Source of the DNA: an uncultured Prevotellaceae bacterium
GTDB lineage: Bacteria; Bacteroidota; Bacteroidia; Bacteroidales; Bacteroidaceae
DNA: 64,000 nucleotides
Reading direction: 5' to 3'
Assembly: GCA_900316585.1 (NCBI GenBank)
Contig: ONDM01000002.1
Coordinates: forward strand, 186,001 to 250,000
Part shown: positions 34,970 to 43,529 of the stretch, one piece after another
How the letters are laid out: every line of letters starts with the position of its first letter
Position numbering within the stretch: position 1 is the first letter of the stretch
Translations under genes and position numbers: made by a program
The notes under the pieces: generated by a model
What the model was told of the DNA's origin: nothing
Seen by the model: the letters and a program-made list of their open reading frames with translations, nothing else
Databases searched by the model: none

Positions 34970-35066
34970 ATCATTTTATTTTTTCGATACAAATATAATG
35001 TATCTTTTTGGAATTGTGTTTGTTTCTTTGGAATAATTTTCCAAAATGTATTTTTTCATTGTTTTC

Positions 35067-35098
35067 TTTGTTTTATTTAGGTTTTATCTTTATCTTTG
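35067..35098 (+). promoter_or_regulatory. Promoter of the double histidine kinase operon
   Basis: TTTG (35067-35070), 20 nt, TATCTTTG (35091-35098): a full consensus match. Transcription would begin near 35103, giving a leader of about 228 nt before the kinase ATG at 35331. Confidence 0.8.
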
Positions 35099-35124
35099 TT
35101 AGCGAACACGTTTGAATAAATAAC

Positions 35125-35232
35125 ATGAGAGAATTCATCCATTGGGATATATATTTTACCTATATCAATTGGATAATTATTGTGCTGTTTTGTTGTAAAC
35201 ACACAACAAGTTTGCATAATTGTTCTTGTTAG
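35125..35232 (+). CDS. Possible 35-residue leader peptide or small membrane protein
   Basis: A short open frame with an ATG about 22 nt after the predicted transcription start and a TAG at 35230-35232. The peptide opens MREFIHWDIYFTY, continues with a hydrophobic stretch (INWIIIVLFCC), and ends in a cysteine- and histidine-containing tail (KHTTSLHNCSC). It could be a one-helix membrane peptide or a translated leader, or a chance frame; nothing but position supports it. Confidence 0.3.
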   Translation: MREFIHWDIYFTYINWIIIVLFCCKHTTSLHNCSC

Positions 35233-35330
35233 TGCGTTGTCTAAGTTACTTTTAAAGATAAATTGTATAAATAGATCTAATCTATGTGGTTTATTTATTT
35301 AAAGAATGCCTTGAATTAGAAGTTAAAGTA

Positions 35331-38300
35331 ATGTCTATATTCCGATGGTTTTACATCTGTTTATTGCTATTCCTTTTATCTTCATGTGGCTCTAAAACAG
35401 ATAAACAGCTTCAATCTAGTGAGCTGTACAATCATCGTGCTTTTAGTTATAGATATATAAGCCTGGATAGCATTGTTTCAAATGCTACAAGAGCCTTGTC
35501 TCTTTCAAAAGGCTCGTCTACAAATTTGGCTGAATCCTATAATAATTTAGGTCTTGCTGCTTATATGCGACAAGATTTTATAGAAGCTAATCGTTATTTT
35601 GAAGAGGCCAAAAAAAAGACACATAATCAGATAGAGTTATTGATTTCAGATATAGGTTTGTTAAAAGTATGTGCACGAGCTTCTGAGAATAAGAAGTTTT
35701 ATGAATATGAAACTCGTATACAGAAACGTTTAAGACTTCTCGAAGATGAATCTGAAGATTTGAATGAACATGATTTATTTAGGCTCATGCTGGCTGAGAG
35801 TGACTTTTATATTACTGCATCAATATATTATTATTATATGCAGCAAGATCAGAAAGCTAGAAATGAATTAAGCAAAATAAAAGAAGACGAATTAGCTATT
35901 GCAGATACAGCCCAATGGACCTATTATGAATATATGTTAGCATCTGTCAATATGCTTGGTGGAACAACATATGAAGAAGATGTAAAAATGGAATTTGATA
36001 CATTGCTTCGTTTGTTGTTTATGTCTAGGGAAAAGAACCTAGTTTACATGGAAGGTAATGTCTTAGAAGCTTTTACCGAGAAGTTCCTAGATCCCAAATG
36101 GCGTGAGATTGCAATTCAAAATCGTTCAGCAGATTTTGTTTATTTGAATCCTGAAGGAGTCTCAGATTCTTTGTTTGTTGAGACATTGGCTTTGAAAGCA
36201 CTTGAATGTTTTAGAAACTATGGAGATTACTATCAACTAGCAGGTGCTCGTCGTCAGTTGGCGGATGTGTATTTTTATGAAGGGGAGTATGAACAGGCTT
36301 TAGGCGCACTGTTAAGTGCTTTAAATGATATGAATACCCACCATCTTAAATATAATAAATTAAGTGGAGAGACTAGACTTTTACAACCTTATTCAGATAA
36401 AGATTCATTGGCTGTAGATCTTATATGGATGGAAAATGACTCGATATCTACAGTACCTCAGTGGCTTGCTAACATAAGACAGTCTCTTTCTATGGTTTAT
36501 AGTGCATTGGGCAATAAGCAGGCTTCAGATTACAATCGGAATATTTATTTGGATTTATTAGATAAAACAAGACAGGATAAGGAACAAGAGAATCGATTTG
36601 AGCAGTTAGATAAAGAAACTCGAAACTTGAATATATTGTTTTGGGTTATTGTTGTTTTGACAGTTGTAGGTGGTTACCTGATTATTCTTTTAAATCGAAT
36701 CTGGCGCAAAAAGAATGCTAAACGTATTGAAAAATTAAGCATAACAGCTGAATTGTGTAGCTATATATCTTCTTCTATTCCTACTAATGTTGATGATAGA
36801 GATGAACTCTTGGATAAAATGGCTACAGACTTGCAGCCAAAATTGATGGAATTATTTGGATATCCAATAACAATTAAATTTGATGAAAGTAAAGATAGGC
36901 TTTCGCTTGTATCAGAAACTGAATTAAATAAAGATGACAGAAACTTGCTTTCACTTATAGAACCTTATTTAAATTGGGCATACAAATATGGTTCTACCTA
37001 TTTAAATTTAGATGATGAGTTCCGGAAACTGGAGAAAGAACGTTATCTTCATGAGCAGCATATCGTGGAGAATAAAAGACAAAATCTAGACAAGAGAACC
37101 TGTATGAGTATAGTAACAGGTATCACTCCATTTTTGGATAGAGCTTTAAACGAGATAAACCGTTTAAGTGATAAATTTCAATCAGAAGAACAAAAGAAAG
37201 AGCGTTATAATTATATTCAGGAGTTGATAGATCGTATCAATGAGTATAATGATATAATGTCTCTTTGGATTAAAATGAGGCAAGGAACTGTCAGTCTTCG
37301 TATTGAGACATTCCAATTAGCTGAGATTTTTTCCAAAATAGCAAAGAGCAAACATTCTTATGAAGTTAAGAACTTAAAGTTTATTGTTGATGATGTAAAC
37401 TTCTTAGTTAAAGCCGATAAAGCTTTAACCTTGTTTATGGTTAATACGCTTTGTGACAATGCTCGCAAGTATACTCAAGAAGGTGGGGAAATACACCTTT
37501 TTGCAACAGAGGCGGAAAATTATGTGGAAATATCAATAAAAGATACTGGTCGAGGCTTATCAGATATGGATAGAAAAACAATCCTTGAAGATAAGATTTA
37601 TGATTCTGGTAAAATAGGTTTATCTGGAGATGCTTCATCTGATAGTGCGCTAATAGACAATAAAGGTTTTGGCTTTGGATTGATGAATTGTAAAGGCATC
37701 ATAGACAAGTATAAAAAGACCAATTCTATATTCAATGTTTGTCTGTTTGATATAGAAAGCGAACTAGGTAAGGGTAGTCGGTTTTATTTCCGTCTTCCAA
37801 AGGGTGCTTTGAGATTTTTTGTAGGTTTAACTTGCATATGTTCAAGCCTTAATGTTTTTTCTAGTCCTGAGTCTGATGCTTTGCTTAGACAAGCTGCTGT
37901 TTATGCAGATTCTACTTACTATAGTAATATAGATGGTAATTATAGACGTTCTTTGGAGTATGCAGATTCTGCATGTAATTATTTGAATCAGTATTATCAG
38001 TTCCAGTACCCTAAGAGTTCTCTATTAATGGGTATCCAAGAGAACGGCTCATTAGCTGAACTTGAATGGTGGAACAGAGGTGTTAATACGGATTACCATA
38101 TTATTCTAGATATCAGAAATGAAGCTGCTGTTGCAGCTTTGGCATTATGTGAATGGGATGTATATAAAATTAATAATACAGGTTATACTAGATTGTATAA
38201 ATTGTTAGGTGAAGACAATACATTATATGTTTTCTGCGAGCAAATGCAAAAGACTGCTGACATTAGAAGAGTTTCTAATTTTATTCTTATTCTGGTCATT

Positions 38301-39596
38301 TTGGCATTTGTTGTAGTTTTTTATGCTCTTTATTTCCGACAGTCTTTGATGTATAGATTAAATGTTCAGCAAGTTCTTGAAATTAATAGAGATGTTCTTC
38401 AAACTTTTGATGTTAATGTCGGTTCTGAGAATATTACTAGGTTGCCAGAGAAAATGTTATATAAGATTTATCCAGATTTGAATTCTATTCATTTGGTGGA
38501 CAATTTAGCTATACAAATTAAAGATGCTAATGGTAATTTGCTTCCTGTCTGTTGTACTAATAATAGTGTAAAGAATGAATATCTGGAAAGTCAGTTGCGT
38601 GATGTTATTGATTCAAAGCTGCCGCATAGGGATTTATTAAATCATATAGAAATATACCCTCTTTTGGTTCATCAAGAAGGGAAAACTACATGTATAGGTT
38701 CGTTTGCATTTGTCAATAAGCAGACCTCTTCAAATAAGAATGAATCTGTTTTAAGAGATTTAGTATTGAATTATGTCTCTATTATTATCTATCAGACTGT
38801 TATCAGACTTAGTTATAAGCAGTCAGAATTGGAAGCTGCTGAAGATGAAAAGAGGCGTGCTATTCATGAAGAGAATCTTATTCATGTTCAAAATATGATG
38901 TTGGATAACTGTTTGTCTACCTTAAAGCATGAAACCATGTATTACCCCAATAGAATCAGGCAGATTGTAGATAAACTTCAAGATGAAAATAATCCTCAAA
39001 ATGTATATGAACAAACTAAAGTAATAAAGGAACTTATATATTATTATAAGGATATTTTTACAACTTTGAGTGGGTTGGCTAATAGGCAGTTAGAGAATAC
39101 TAAGTTCAACAGAACTAGAGTTTCTATTGCTGTTTTAAAAATACATCTGGAAAAGTATTTTGCCAAGATTGTTAAGAAGTATAGTTTAGAATGGAACTTG
39201 TCCGTGGATATTCACGAAGATTATATAATAGGTGATGAACATCTCCTATGCTATTTTATGGAGGCTCTCGTCAATGCCGCATTAGAAAAAGAAGGGTATG
39301 GTTTGTCGGGTGATTTTATCTTTAAGAGTGGGCATTATGATGGTTTCTCAAGATTAGAATTCATCGATTCAAGAGGTAGATATACTCAACAGGAATTAAA
39401 TTTGCTTTTTTATCCAAGTATGGAAAGAATGAGCCCTGATATTTCCGGGAAATTGCATGGCACACAATATTTGACTATGAAGCAGATTATTAGAGATCAT
39501 GATGAATTATGTGGACATAGAGGTTGTAGAATCAATGCAGAACCTGTAGGTTCAGGAGGATATCGGATTTGGTTTACTTTACCATTGGCAAATTAG
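35331..39596 (+). CDS. Tandem double histidine-kinase-like sensor, two modules in one polypeptide
   Basis: A 1421-residue membrane sensor. Module 1: lipoprotein signal MSIFRWFYICLLLFLLSSC, periplasmic TPR-like helices (about 30-430), a membrane helix (about 435-455), a DHp-like helix pair near 570-660 and an ATPase domain with N-box NTLCDNARKYT (704-714), DTGRGL (near 738) and GFGFGLM (near 780). At the H-box position the sequence is IVTGITP (V595), with no histidine. Module 2: a second signal-like helix (827-845), about 135 periplasmic residues, a membrane helix (984-1003), a DHp-like KHETMYYP with H1200, and a weak ATPase remnant (VNAAL near 1315, DSRGR near 1346, LHGTQYL). A GTG 45 bp upstream would add residues before the signal and is rejected. 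It precedes the response regulator gene by 16 bp. It may match Bacteroidetes DUF5112/DUF5113 proteins; I could not verify this. Confidence 0.85.
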   Translation: MSIFRWFYICLLLFLLSSCGSKTDKQLQSSELYNHRAFSYRYISLDSIVSNATRALSLSKGSSTNLAESYNNLGLAAYMRQDFIEANRYFEEAKKKTHNQIELLISDIGLLKVCARASENKKFYEYETRIQKRLRLLEDESEDLNEHDLFRLMLAESDFYITASIYYYYMQQDQKARNELSKIKEDELAIADTAQWTYYEYMLASVNMLGGTTYEEDVKMEFDTLLRLLFMSREKNLVYMEGNVLEAFTEKFLDPKWREIAIQNRSADFVYLNPEGVSDSLFVETLALKALECFRNYGDYYQLAGARRQLADVYFYEGEYEQALGALLSALNDMNTHHLKYNKLSGETRLLQPYSDKDSLAVDLIWMENDSISTVPQWLANIRQSLSMVYSALGNKQASDYNRNIYLDLLDKTRQDKEQENRFEQLDKETRNLNILFWVIVVLTVVGGYLIILLNRIWRKKNAKRIEKLSITAELCSYISSSIPTNVDDRDELLDKMATDLQPKLMELFGYPITIKFDESKDRLSLVSETELNKDDRNLLSLIEPYLNWAYKYGSTYLNLDDEFRKLEKERYLHEQHIVENKRQNLDKRTCMSIVTGITPFLDRALNEINRLSDKFQSEEQKKERYNYIQELIDRINEYNDIMSLWIKMRQGTVSLRIETFQLAEIFSKIAKSKHSYEVKNLKFIVDDVNFLVKADKALTLFMVNTLCDNARKYTQEGGEIHLFATEAENYVEISIKDTGRGLSDMDRKTILEDKIYDSGKIGLSGDASSDSALIDNKGFGFGLMNCKGIIDKYKKTNSIFNVCLFDIESELGKGSRFYFRLPKGALRFFVGLTCICSSLNVFSSPESDALLRQAAVYADSTYYSNIDGNYRRSLEYADSACNYLNQYYQFQYPKSSLLMGIQENGSLAELEWWNRGVNTDYHIILDIRNEAAVAALALCEWDVYKINNTGYTRLYKLLGEDNTLYVFCEQMQKTADIRRVSNFILILVILAFVVVFYALYFRQSLMYRLNVQQVLEINRDVLQTFDVNVGSENITRLPEKMLYKIYPDLNSIHLVDNLAIQIKDANGNLLPVCCTNNSVKNEYLESQLRDVIDSKLPHRDLLNHIEIYPLLVHQEGKTTCIGSFAFVNKQTSSNKNESVLRDLVLNYVSIIIYQTVIRLSYKQSELEAAEDEKRRAIHEENLIHVQNMMLDNCLSTLKHETMYYPNRIRQIVDKLQDENNPQNVYEQTKVIKELIYYYKDIFTTLSGLANRQLENTKFNRTRVSIAVLKIHLEKYFAKIVKKYSLEWNLSVDIHEDYIIGDEHLLCYFMEALVNAALEKEGYGLSGDFIFKSGHYDGFSRLEFIDSRGRYTQQELNLLFYPSMERMSPDISGKLHGTQYLTMKQIIRDHDELCGHRGCRINAEPVGSGGYRIWFTLPLAN

Positions 39597-39612
39597 GATA
39601 ATTGATATAAAA

Positions 39613-40335
39613 ATGGAAAAATTTAAAGTTATTATTGTAGAAGATGTGAAACTGGAATTAAAAGGAACGGAGGAAATTTTCCGTAATGATATTCCAGAAG
39701 CCGAAATTATAGGTACAGCTATGACAGAGGCAGAGTTTTGGACCTTAATTGAAAAACAAGTTCCTGACTTATTATTATTGGATTTAGGTTTAGGCGGATC
39801 AACAACTGTTGGTGTTGAGATTTGCCGAAAAGTTCGTAAAGAATATAAGTATCTTCATATTTTAATCTTTACTGGTGAAGTTCTTAACGAACGTCTGTGG
39901 GTAGATGTGCTAGATGCTGGTGCTGACGGAATTATATTGAAGAGTGGGGAACTTCTCACACGCATTGATGTTCAAAGTGTAATGGAAGGTAAGCGTTTAG
40001 TTTTTAATGAACCTATCTTAGAGAAAATACTAGATCGGTTTAAGAAAAGTGTTTTTTTAGAGCAAAGGAAGCAGGAGGCTATTATTAATTTTGATATTGA
40101 TGAATATGATGAAAGATTCCTTCGTCATTTAGCATTAGGCTATACAAAGGAGATGATCACAGGGTTAAAAGGTATGCCGCTTGGAGTGAAATCATTGGAG
40201 AAGAAACAAATTGATTTAATTCAACGTCTATTTAAACCTAATGAACGAAGTGGTGTAAATGCTACAAGATTGGTAACACGTGCTTTTGAGTTGCGCATTT
40301 TAGATATTGACAACCTAGAACCAGATGATGAATAA
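39613..40335 (+). CDS. Response regulator with receiver and LuxR-like DNA-binding domains
   Basis: A 240-residue regulator for the adjacent kinase. The receiver has the acidic pair E10-D11, phosphoacceptor D57 (LLLLDLGLGG), T87 (IFTGE) and K110 (ILKSGE), so it looks fully active. The C-terminal 70 residues (YDERFLRHLALGYTKEMITGLKGM) begin like the LuxR/NarL helix-turn-helix (ER-x-L-x-L-x-A-x-G-x-T-x-K-E), but the recognition helix is replaced by MPLGVKSLEKKQIDLIQRL and is atypical. It follows the kinase by 16 bp and abuts the membrane protein gene (TAAATG). Its targets are unknown. Confidence 0.88.
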   Translation: MEKFKVIIVEDVKLELKGTEEIFRNDIPEAEIIGTAMTEAEFWTLIEKQVPDLLLLDLGLGGSTTVGVEICRKVRKEYKYLHILIFTGEVLNERLWVDVLDAGADGIILKSGELLTRIDVQSVMEGKRLVFNEPILEKILDRFKKSVFLEQRKQEAIINFDIDEYDERFLRHLALGYTKEMITGLKGMPLGVKSLEKKQIDLIQRLFKPNERSGVNATRLVTRAFELRILDIDNLEPDDE

Positions 40336-40956
40336 ATGAGGGAGAAGAAGTTATTTAGTGTCTATTCTTGGATAATTTTGGCTTTTTTCATTGCTGGGAT
40401 AGCATTGGTACTGTTTTCTTGGTTTGCAAGTATTTACGGGATGGATGTCAAAAATATCCTTTCTGCAGATGGATTGCGTTGGCTTTTACGTGATTCTTTA
40501 AAACAGGTAAGACTAGATTTTCCGTTCTTGTCTTTTCTAGCTATTAGCATGAGCTGTGGAGTCATATATAAGTCTGGTTGGTTTAGTGCTGTCCGTAAGA
40601 CAATCATGAATAATAGGCAATCCTTGTCTTATAAACAAAGATGGGGATTACAAATATCTTCTTTTGTTTTAATTTTTTATCTTTTAGTTCTTGTCGTAGG
40701 TCTTTTTTCTCCTAATGGAGAATTGCTTGGTGTTACTGGATCTTTGCATAATAGTCCTTTGGTAGAAGGATTTGCTCTTTGGTTTAGTTTCGGTATTTGC
40801 TCTGTTTGTTTCATATATAGTTGGATTTCTGGCGTCATGAAGCATGTTCACGAGATGGTGATATGGATAATTTATGGAGTAAAAAAAGCAGCACCATTTT
40901 TAGTGCTGCTAATCATAGTCCTTTTTTTTATAGAGTTGTGCAAATATGTATTCTAA
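40336..40956 (+). CDS. Multi-pass membrane protein, weak AbgT-like N-terminus
   Basis: A 206-residue protein with about five hydrophobic segments (near 11-31, 60-78, 108-126, 142-165 and 184-204). The segment LSADGLRWLLRDSLKQVRLDFPFLSFLAISMSCGVIYKSGWFSAV resembles the first part of AbgT-family transporters (p-aminobenzoyl-glutamate uptake), but the protein is less than half their length and lacks the catalytic-core segments. It is the last gene of the kinase-regulator operon, starting one base after the regulator stop. It may be an accessory or output protein of that system. It overlaps the convergent thioesterase gene by 4 bp. Confidence 0.7.
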   Translation: MREKKLFSVYSWIILAFFIAGIALVLFSWFASIYGMDVKNILSADGLRWLLRDSLKQVRLDFPFLSFLAISMSCGVIYKSGWFSAVRKTIMNNRQSLSYKQRWGLQISSFVLIFYLLVLVVGLFSPNGELLGVTGSLHNSPLVEGFALWFSFGICSVCFIYSWISGVMKHVHEMVIWIIYGVKKAAPFLVLLIIVLFFIELCKYVF

Positions 40957-41321
40957 ATCTTACTCATAAATTTCGTTATATTTACTATGTATCGTTCATG
41001 TTCTCCATCCCCCAACAGATTCCCGTTTTTGTCAATTGCTTCTACTTTGAAAACAAGCCTTCTTCCATCTTCTTCTATAAGTGTAGCTTTAGCTGTATAA
41101 TTTTGTCCAATCTTACTTGCTTTTAAATGTCTTACATTTAACAATGTTCCAACAGTAGTATAACCTTCTTGAAGTTTAGACTTAGCACAATTCATTGCAA
41201 CATTCTCCATAGATCCAATCAGACTAGGTGTGGATAACACTTTTAGATCTCCAGAACCTATGTGTAATGCTGTATCTTTTTCCTCTATACAAAAGGATTT
41301 AGAGTATGTGAGTCCTTTCAT
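40953..41321 (-). CDS. Thioesterase-family hotdog protein
   Basis: A 122-residue hotdog-fold protein close to the fluoroacetyl-CoA-thioesterase (FlK) group. Visible family motifs are LKVLSTPSLIGSMENVAM (about residues 26-43), in which Thr and Glu sit at the catalytic places, and GYTTVGTLLNVRHLKAS. A histidine lies at the NVRHL position. The hydrolysed acyl-CoA is unknown. It is the last of five minus-strand genes behind lon-tgt-lptG-yitT, 5 bp after yitT, and ends against the kinase-operon membrane protein with a 4-bp overlap. Confidence 0.83.
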   Translation of the reverse strand: MKGLTYSKSFCIEEKDTALHIGSGDLKVLSTPSLIGSMENVAMNCAKSKLQEGYTTVGTLLNVRHLKASKIGQNYTAKATLIEEDGRRLVFKVEAIDKNGNLLGDGEHERYIVNITKFMSKI

Positions 41322-41326
41322 CTTAA

Positions 41327-42331
41327 TTATTCAGCTTGTATCTGACCTGCATCTGGAAGTTCTTTCCATCCTTCACCGAAGGTGTCATATGCATCTGTTA
41401 CTATCACGAATGCTGTTGGGTCAACATCTTTAATTTGCTGCTTTACCTTATTTACTTCCTTATATTTTACAACAAGAAAAATCAACTCTTTGTCTTGTTT
41501 TGTATATAATCCCTGTGCTTTTAAAAGCGTTGCAGTTCTATTTAGATCATTAAGGATATAATAATGTAAATTAGTTAGTTCTTTTTGACTGATAATGAAT
41601 ATCATCTTGTCATCCTTATTACCATTTATGACATAAGCAAGAACTCTTGATGAGATAAAAATAGCTAATAATGAATAAAATGATAATAGCCAAGATCCAG
41701 AAGATTTTCCTTCTTCTTGCCCGATTCCTAATCCAATAACTAATAAACCGAATAGTACGACAAAACCATCTACTAATAAAATCGCATTGGAAAATTTTAT
41801 ATGAGCATACTTCTGCAAAATCATGGCCACAATATCACTGCCACCGGTTGTAGCTTCGTTTTTGACGACTATACCACAACCTATACCGATTAGTGCAGCA
41901 CCGATAATAGTTGTTAACATTAAATCATTAGACATATCAATATGTCCATCCAATAAAAGGGAAGGATTTAAACTTTCAACTGCATCTTGGTTTGGGTATG
42001 ACAATATAGTCATCAAGTTCATGAAAGTAGGTGTAATCATTGCTGAATAGAATGTTCGTGCACCTAGATTGGCACCTAATAATAGAAGTGCTATAAAAAA
42101 GAGTGGAATGTCAAACATGTAACCAAAAGTTCCGACTTGGATGGAAGGGAAAATATTATGAAGAACAATACTACTACCGTAAACACCTCCTGGAACTATA
42201 TTGTATGGGTTAATAAAATAGACAAATCCTGCAGCGACTATAGCACTGCCAATAGTTATTCCTATCCAACTTTCCCACCACTTAAGGGTTTTAATGTCTT
42301 TGAGTAATTTTTCTATTTTTTCTTGTTTCAT
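41327..42331 (-). CDS. YitT-family membrane protein (DUF161 + DUF2179)
   Basis: A 334-residue inner-membrane protein. It has paired DUF161 membrane repeats (GSAIVAAGFVYFINPYNIVPGGVYG near residue 30 and GAALIGIGCGIVVKNEATTGGSDIVA near 145), giving about six helices, then a C-terminal soluble DUF2179 domain (about 240-325: MIFIISQKELTNLHYYILNDLNRTATLLKAQG). Function of the family is not established; members have been proposed to be transporters. It lies between lptG (12 bp) and the thioesterase gene (5 bp) in the lon operon. Confidence 0.88.
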   Translation of the reverse strand: MKQEKIEKLLKDIKTLKWWESWIGITIGSAIVAAGFVYFINPYNIVPGGVYGSSIVLHNIFPSIQVGTFGYMFDIPLFFIALLLLGANLGARTFYSAMITPTFMNLMTILSYPNQDAVESLNPSLLLDGHIDMSNDLMLTTIIGAALIGIGCGIVVKNEATTGGSDIVAMILQKYAHIKFSNAILLVDGFVVLFGLLVIGLGIGQEEGKSSGSWLLSFYSLLAIFISSRVLAYVINGNKDDKMIFIISQKELTNLHYYILNDLNRTATLLKAQGLYTKQDKELIFLVVKYKEVNKVKQQIKDVDPTAFVIVTDAYDTFGEGWKELPDAGQIQAE

Positions 42332-42343
42332 AATTATAATAGT

Positions 42344-43522
42344 TTATCTTGGTGCTTTTTTATAAAGGTAAAATGCTATGAATGCAAATAGGATATTTGG
42401 AATCCAAACAGCAATTAAAGGTGGCATATTTGCGTTAATAGCAAAGGTAGAAGATATTGTTTGAAAAAGGATGTAAGTTACGCTTAAAGCTAATCCAATG
42501 CCTAGATACATGCCCATACCACCTTTCCTTTTTTGAAAAGATAGTGAAAGACCAATAATAGTTAAAATGTATGCGGCAAAACTAGATGCTATTCGTTTAT
42601 AGTATTCAACTTCAAATTGTTGTATATTAGCAAAACCACGAGCTTTTTGTCTGTCAATGTATTCTTTAAGCTGAGGACTGGTCATAGTTGATTCCTGTCC
42701 TTCATAAATCAGAAAGTCTGCAGGTTCCATTTTGATAATAGAGTCGGTTCGATTCCCATGAGAAATGAACTCTTTCATACCTTTTAATTCACGTATAGTA
42801 TAGTCTCGTATTGTCCAGTGATAACGGACATCAGAAAGTGTATCGTAAGTAATGGTACTTGCTGTCAATCTACTAACAAGCTCTTTATTCTCAAATTTGT
42901 CCAAACTGAAATGATAGCCGGTTTTATTACTGCTTTCAAATCTCTCTATATAGGCAATAACTCCTGAATCTACTTCCAATTGAATGTCCTGGGCATAAGT
43001 CACCATTTTTTTCTTTTTATATGTATTTTCGAAGTTTAGTCGAGTAACAGTACCTTCTGGAATAATATATGCACCTAATATATAAGTAAAAATGGCTATG
43101 ACAGTTGCAGATATAAGGTATGGCCGCATAATACGGTTAAAGCTCATGCCAGTACTCATCATGGCTATAATTTCAGAATTGTCAGCCATTTTTGATGTAA
43201 AGTAAATTACAGATATAAAAACAAATAATGCGCTGAACAAATTGGAATAGTAGGGGATGAAATTTAAGTAATACTCAAAAATGATTTTATCCATAGGGGC
43301 ATTATGCTCCATGAAATTATCTAGATGTTCATTAAAGTCGAAGACAACAGCAATAGAAATAATCAAAATAATGGAAAAAACGAAAGTTCCCAAGAATTTG
43401 CCGATAATATACCGGTCTATTCTTGATATGCATTGAGCAGAGAACAACCAATCCCATATAGGCCTTAAAGGCTTAAAAAGAGTGGAAAAGAATTCTCTTA
43501 TGACTTTTATCGCTTTTTTCAT
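42344..43522 (-). CDS. LptF/LptG-family permease
   Basis: A 392-residue inner-membrane subunit of the lipopolysaccharide exporter, which pairs with LptB to extract LPS from the inner membrane. After a basic amphipathic start, RIDRYIIGKFLGTFVFSIILI begins the first helix; three N-terminal helices, a periplasmic beta-jellyroll domain (about 150-280) and three C-terminal helices (AAYILTIIGLSLSFQKRKGG onward) give the family layout. LptF and LptG cannot be told apart from this alone, though the single-copy position behind tgt favours LptG in this phylum. It starts 7 bp after tgt. Confidence 0.9.
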   Translation of the reverse strand: MKKAIKVIREFFSTLFKPLRPIWDWLFSAQCISRIDRYIIGKFLGTFVFSIILIISIAVVFDFNEHLDNFMEHNAPMDKIIFEYYLNFIPYYSNLFSALFVFISVIYFTSKMADNSEIIAMMSTGMSFNRIMRPYLISATVIAIFTYILGAYIIPEGTVTRLNFENTYKKKKMVTYAQDIQLEVDSGVIAYIERFESSNKTGYHFSLDKFENKELVSRLTASTITYDTLSDVRYHWTIRDYTIRELKGMKEFISHGNRTDSIIKMEPADFLIYEGQESTMTSPQLKEYIDRQKARGFANIQQFEVEYYKRIASSFAAYILTIIGLSLSFQKRKGGMGMYLGIGLALSVTYILFQTISSTFAINANMPPLIAVWIPNILFAFIAFYLYKKAPR

Positions 43523-43529
43523 GTTTATT

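Larger units (their letters stand above)
34970..35330. other. 361-bp divergent intergenic region before the double kinase
   Basis: It holds the -7 box for the LacI-type gene (34990-34997, minus), a full promoter for the kinase locus (35067-35098, plus), and then a leader of about 225 nt with a 35-codon open frame (35125-35232). The remainder is AT-rich with no stable hairpin that I can see. Confidence 0.55.

Noticed and set aside
35099..35116. LacI-type operator palindrome AACACGTT near the kinase promoter
   Set aside because: Only a few of the bases around the central CG are symmetric; it falls short of a LacI-family operator.
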